The notes beneath the pieces were generated by a model. It ran no database searches. It was given only the letters and a program-made list of their open reading frames with translations, and was not told where the DNA came from. A stretch of 14,822 bases of DNA from Bacillota bacterium. Lineage in GTDB: Bacteria > Bacillota > Clostridia > Christensenellales > Aristaeellaceae. The translations under genes and the position numbers were made by a program. Each line of letters begins with the position of its first letter. The stretch's first letter is position 1. Location of the stretch: assembly GCA_023459275.1 (NCBI GenBank), contig JAEWVC010000076.1, positions 1 to 14,822 of the forward strand, read 5' to 3'. Shown here one piece after another: positions 13,297-14,822 of this stretch.

Positions 13297-13457
13297 AGTT
13301 CTATCATTTAATTGAGACCATCTCATGGCGAGCGATGCTGCCTTGTGTGGGTTCTCTGCGGAATCCTTATTGTATCAACATTGATCTTTATATTGGTGTG
13401 ATATTGCAAAGTTGCTGCCAAAGATGCTCCGCAGATTCATGCAAGGAGAAATACAAT

Positions 13458-14468
13458 ATGATAAAATTGATAAACGGAAGCGTTTTTGACGCAAAATGTG
13501 ATTTGATCGTAATACCGTGCGATCATGCTGGCGGGCTCACAAGTTTTGTGGCGCATGCGATTGAATCAAAGGGTTTGCCGATCCATAGAACCTATATGCA
13601 ACCTGGAGACGTAGCATATTATTCTGCACAAAGCAATTTTGCAAACGCATCCGTTATTGCATATGCCGCTTCTGTTGATGCTTTACAAATCTCATCAAAT
13701 GAAGATATCCTATTTCGTATTGCCGGTTCGATAAGAGATTATTGCAAAGCAAACTCATTGCACATTGTCAACATCCCATTGTTAGGGACAGGGGCAGGGA
13801 GAATTGCCCCAGAAATATCATATGGTATTCTGAAGCGTGTTTTTGAGCGTGAGAAATCAATCCAGGCAGACATCTATGTGATATCGAAGAAAAGTTATGC
13901 ACTGCTTAAAGACATTGAGCCCGCAAATGACGAAGAAGAAATAGAAATACGCCCGCCACGTGTTTTTATCAGTTATACCGGCGTAGATCCTGAAAACGGA
14001 GAGTGGGTCAAGAGTTTTGCATGTAAGTTGAGAGAAAATGGCGTGGATGCGCGGATTGATGTGTTTCATCTCAAGCCCGGGCAAGATTTGCCACAATGGA
14101 TGACAAATGAAATCTTGATGGCGGACAAAATCTTGATCATTTGTGATAAATATTACGCCAGCAAGGCAGATCATCGAAAAGGCGGCGTTGGCTGGGAAAC
14201 GATGGTTATACAAGGTGATATGCTCATGAATGCGGCATCCACAAAACATATTTGCATCGTTGTTGATAAGGACATTGATCATAGCATACCCATATATGCA
14301 AAATCCAAGTATGCTTTGGTTTGGCCCGACCGCAACCCGTCAGAGGACGAATTCCGAAAGCTTCTTTTCACCATATATGAATGCGATACAATTCCGGCGG
14401 TTAGCAGGCCTCCCAAGTTCATTATGAATACATTGCCCCCAAACAGCGCCTTTATAAAGCATAAGTAA
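13458..14468 (+). CDS. Macro-like domain fused to SEFIR/TIR domain (putative defence protein)
   Basis: A 336-residue cytosolic protein. Residues 1-150 resemble a macro (ADP-ribose-binding) domain: MIKLINGSVFD start, a buried strand CDLIVIPC, and the late loop IPLLGTGAGRI (106-116) typical of macro phosphate-binding loops. The usual NAAN motif is replaced by IPCDH (19-23). After a Glu-rich linker (~155-165), residues 168-292 are a SEFIR/TIR-type domain: RVFISYTGVD, WVKSFACKLRENGVDARID, LKPGQDLPQWM (205-215), DKILIICDKYY and RKGGVGWETMVI, in which Glu247 is the likely catalytic residue of NAD-cleaving TIR enzymes. TIR domains in bacterial immunity make or use NAD-derived signals, and macro domains bind such molecules; a combined sensor-effector is inferred. 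The start has AAGGAG 9 bases before it, preferred over an ATG at 13335 without one. The gene is much more AT-rich than its neighbours, suggesting transfer. It stands alone. Domain calls are fairly firm; a defence role is not shown. Confidence 0.8.
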   Translation: MIKLINGSVFDAKCDLIVIPCDHAGGLTSFVAHAIESKGLPIHRTYMQPGDVAYYSAQSNFANASVIAYAASVDALQISSNEDILFRIAGSIRDYCKANSLHIVNIPLLGTGAGRIAPEISYGILKRVFEREKSIQADIYVISKKSYALLKDIEPANDEEEIEIRPPRVFISYTGVDPENGEWVKSFACKLRENGVDARIDVFHLKPGQDLPQWMTNEILMADKILIICDKYYASKADHRKGGVGWETMVIQGDMLMNAASTKHICIVVDKDIDHSIPIYAKSKYALVWPDRNPSEDEFRKLLFTIYECDTIPAVSRPPKFIMNTLPPNSAFIKHK

Positions 14469-14492
14469 CTTATTGCAGCTTTATAACGCTAG

Positions 14493-14762
14493 CTTGACAG
14501 TGAAAATATACTGGAGCAATTGGATGAAGTCCTCACCTGGCAGGTGATGGTGGACCCGGATACCATCACCGCCGGAAAGATGGAGGCGCAGCAACTGCCT
14601 TTCCCCGCGCGACCCGCACAAAAGGGCGGAACCACGCCGTGCTTCCATGTAGCGCAAAACAGGGAGCGGGTGCTCTGCCGGAGCCACACGATACCCGCCG
14701 GGAACGGAGCATCCTTCGGGCTGAAACTGAGGCGGCCAGAGATAGAAAGCATCCCCATGATG
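14493..14762 (+). pseudogene. Possible gene remnant in high-GC DNA after the macro-TIR gene
   Basis: Base composition returns to that of the host after about 14520. The plus-strand frame after the stop codon at 14490-14492 is open into the terminal repeat, and its first part (LEQLDEVLTWQVMVDPDTI) reads like protein with G/C-ending codons. There is no good start codon with a ribosome-binding site and I do not recognise the sequence. The minus strand is also open here (14489-14758), less convincingly. It could be the truncated 3' end of a gene disrupted when the AT-rich block arrived, or plain non-coding DNA. Confidence 0.25.
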
Positions 14763-14822
14763 AAGTTTTTGAGGGGAGGTGGGGGGGGGGGGTGTTTTTA
14801 AAAATAGAACCCCCCCCCCAAA
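14763..14822 (+). repeat. Box/hairpin repeat at the right edge (copy 7)
   Basis: AAGTTTTTGAGGGGAGG (from 14763) leads into G12 (14781-14792), a TGTTTTTAAAAATAGAA tip and C10 (14810-14819), a hairpin of the same plan as copies 1 and 6. Orientation matches copy 1, which follows a minus-strand gene, so a minus-strand gene may end just beyond the window. Homopolymer lengths may not be exact. Confidence 0.55.

Noticed and set aside
11619..13307. 562-residue minus-strand open frame
   Set aside because: Antisense to the GntP permease, very rich in His, Gly, Asp and Gln, with no family signature. A typical shadow of a high-GC membrane-protein gene.
13335..13457. Upstream in-frame extension of the macro-TIR gene
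   Set aside because: No ribosome-binding site before the ATG at 13335, Cys-rich sequence without domain likeness, and a strong AAGGAG site before the ATG at 13458.
14494..14512. Promoter (TTGACA with TATACT)
   Set aside because: The two hexamers are only 7 bases apart, far from the 16-18 needed.

Overview
The window looks like chromosomal DNA of a moderately high-GC, Gram-positive-type anaerobe of the class Clostridia, probably a gut lineage. This is inferred from purine-rich Shine-Dalgarno sites at most starts, TTG and GTG starts beside ATG, sigma-A-like promoters, secreted proteins with classical signal peptides, and GC-rich intergenic hairpin repeats. No rRNA or tRNA gene, CRISPR array, transposase or integrase was seen, so the genus stays open.

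Layout, left to right. (1) 149-2310, minus strand: a membrane diguanylate cyclase (GGDEF) and a membrane-anchored peptidoglycan-binding protein with a Cys/His tail. (2) 2579-5886, plus strand: two secreted proteins, each behind its own visible promoter: an alpha/beta-hydrolase with a complete catalytic triad and a 605-residue protein with YwqK/MORN-like repeats. (3) 5887-6310: an intergenic stretch of hairpin repeats with a composite inverted element. (4) 6311-9741, plus strand: a fusion of a metallo-beta-lactamase-fold hydrolase with an alpha/beta-hydrolase, a tandem repeat region, and a 514-residue secreted protein of unknown function built from about three related units. (5) 9998-11497, minus strand: a VOC-family protein and a formamidase/acetamidase-family amidase, separated by a run of RNA hairpins and a terminator. 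(6) 11697-13079, plus strand: a GntP-family permease, divergent from the amidase. (7) About 13200-14490: a clearly more AT-rich block holding one gene, a macro-like domain fused to a SEFIR/TIR domain. This is the best candidate for a defence or immune-signalling system and probably arrived by transfer. (8) To the end: a high-GC stretch that may hold a gene remnant, then another copy of the local hairpin repeat.

The genes do not form one pathway. Most stand alone with their own promoter or terminator. Three themes are visible: envelope and secreted functions (left half), small-molecule hydrolysis and uptake (fusion hydrolase, amidase and permease), and a single-gene defence-like cargo (right end). 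The window also carries at least seven copies of a local repeat made of an AAGTTTTT-type box and a GC-rich arm. The three copies that lie next to a stop codon all have the hairpin next to the stop and the box beyond it, which suggests a 3'-end or terminator element.
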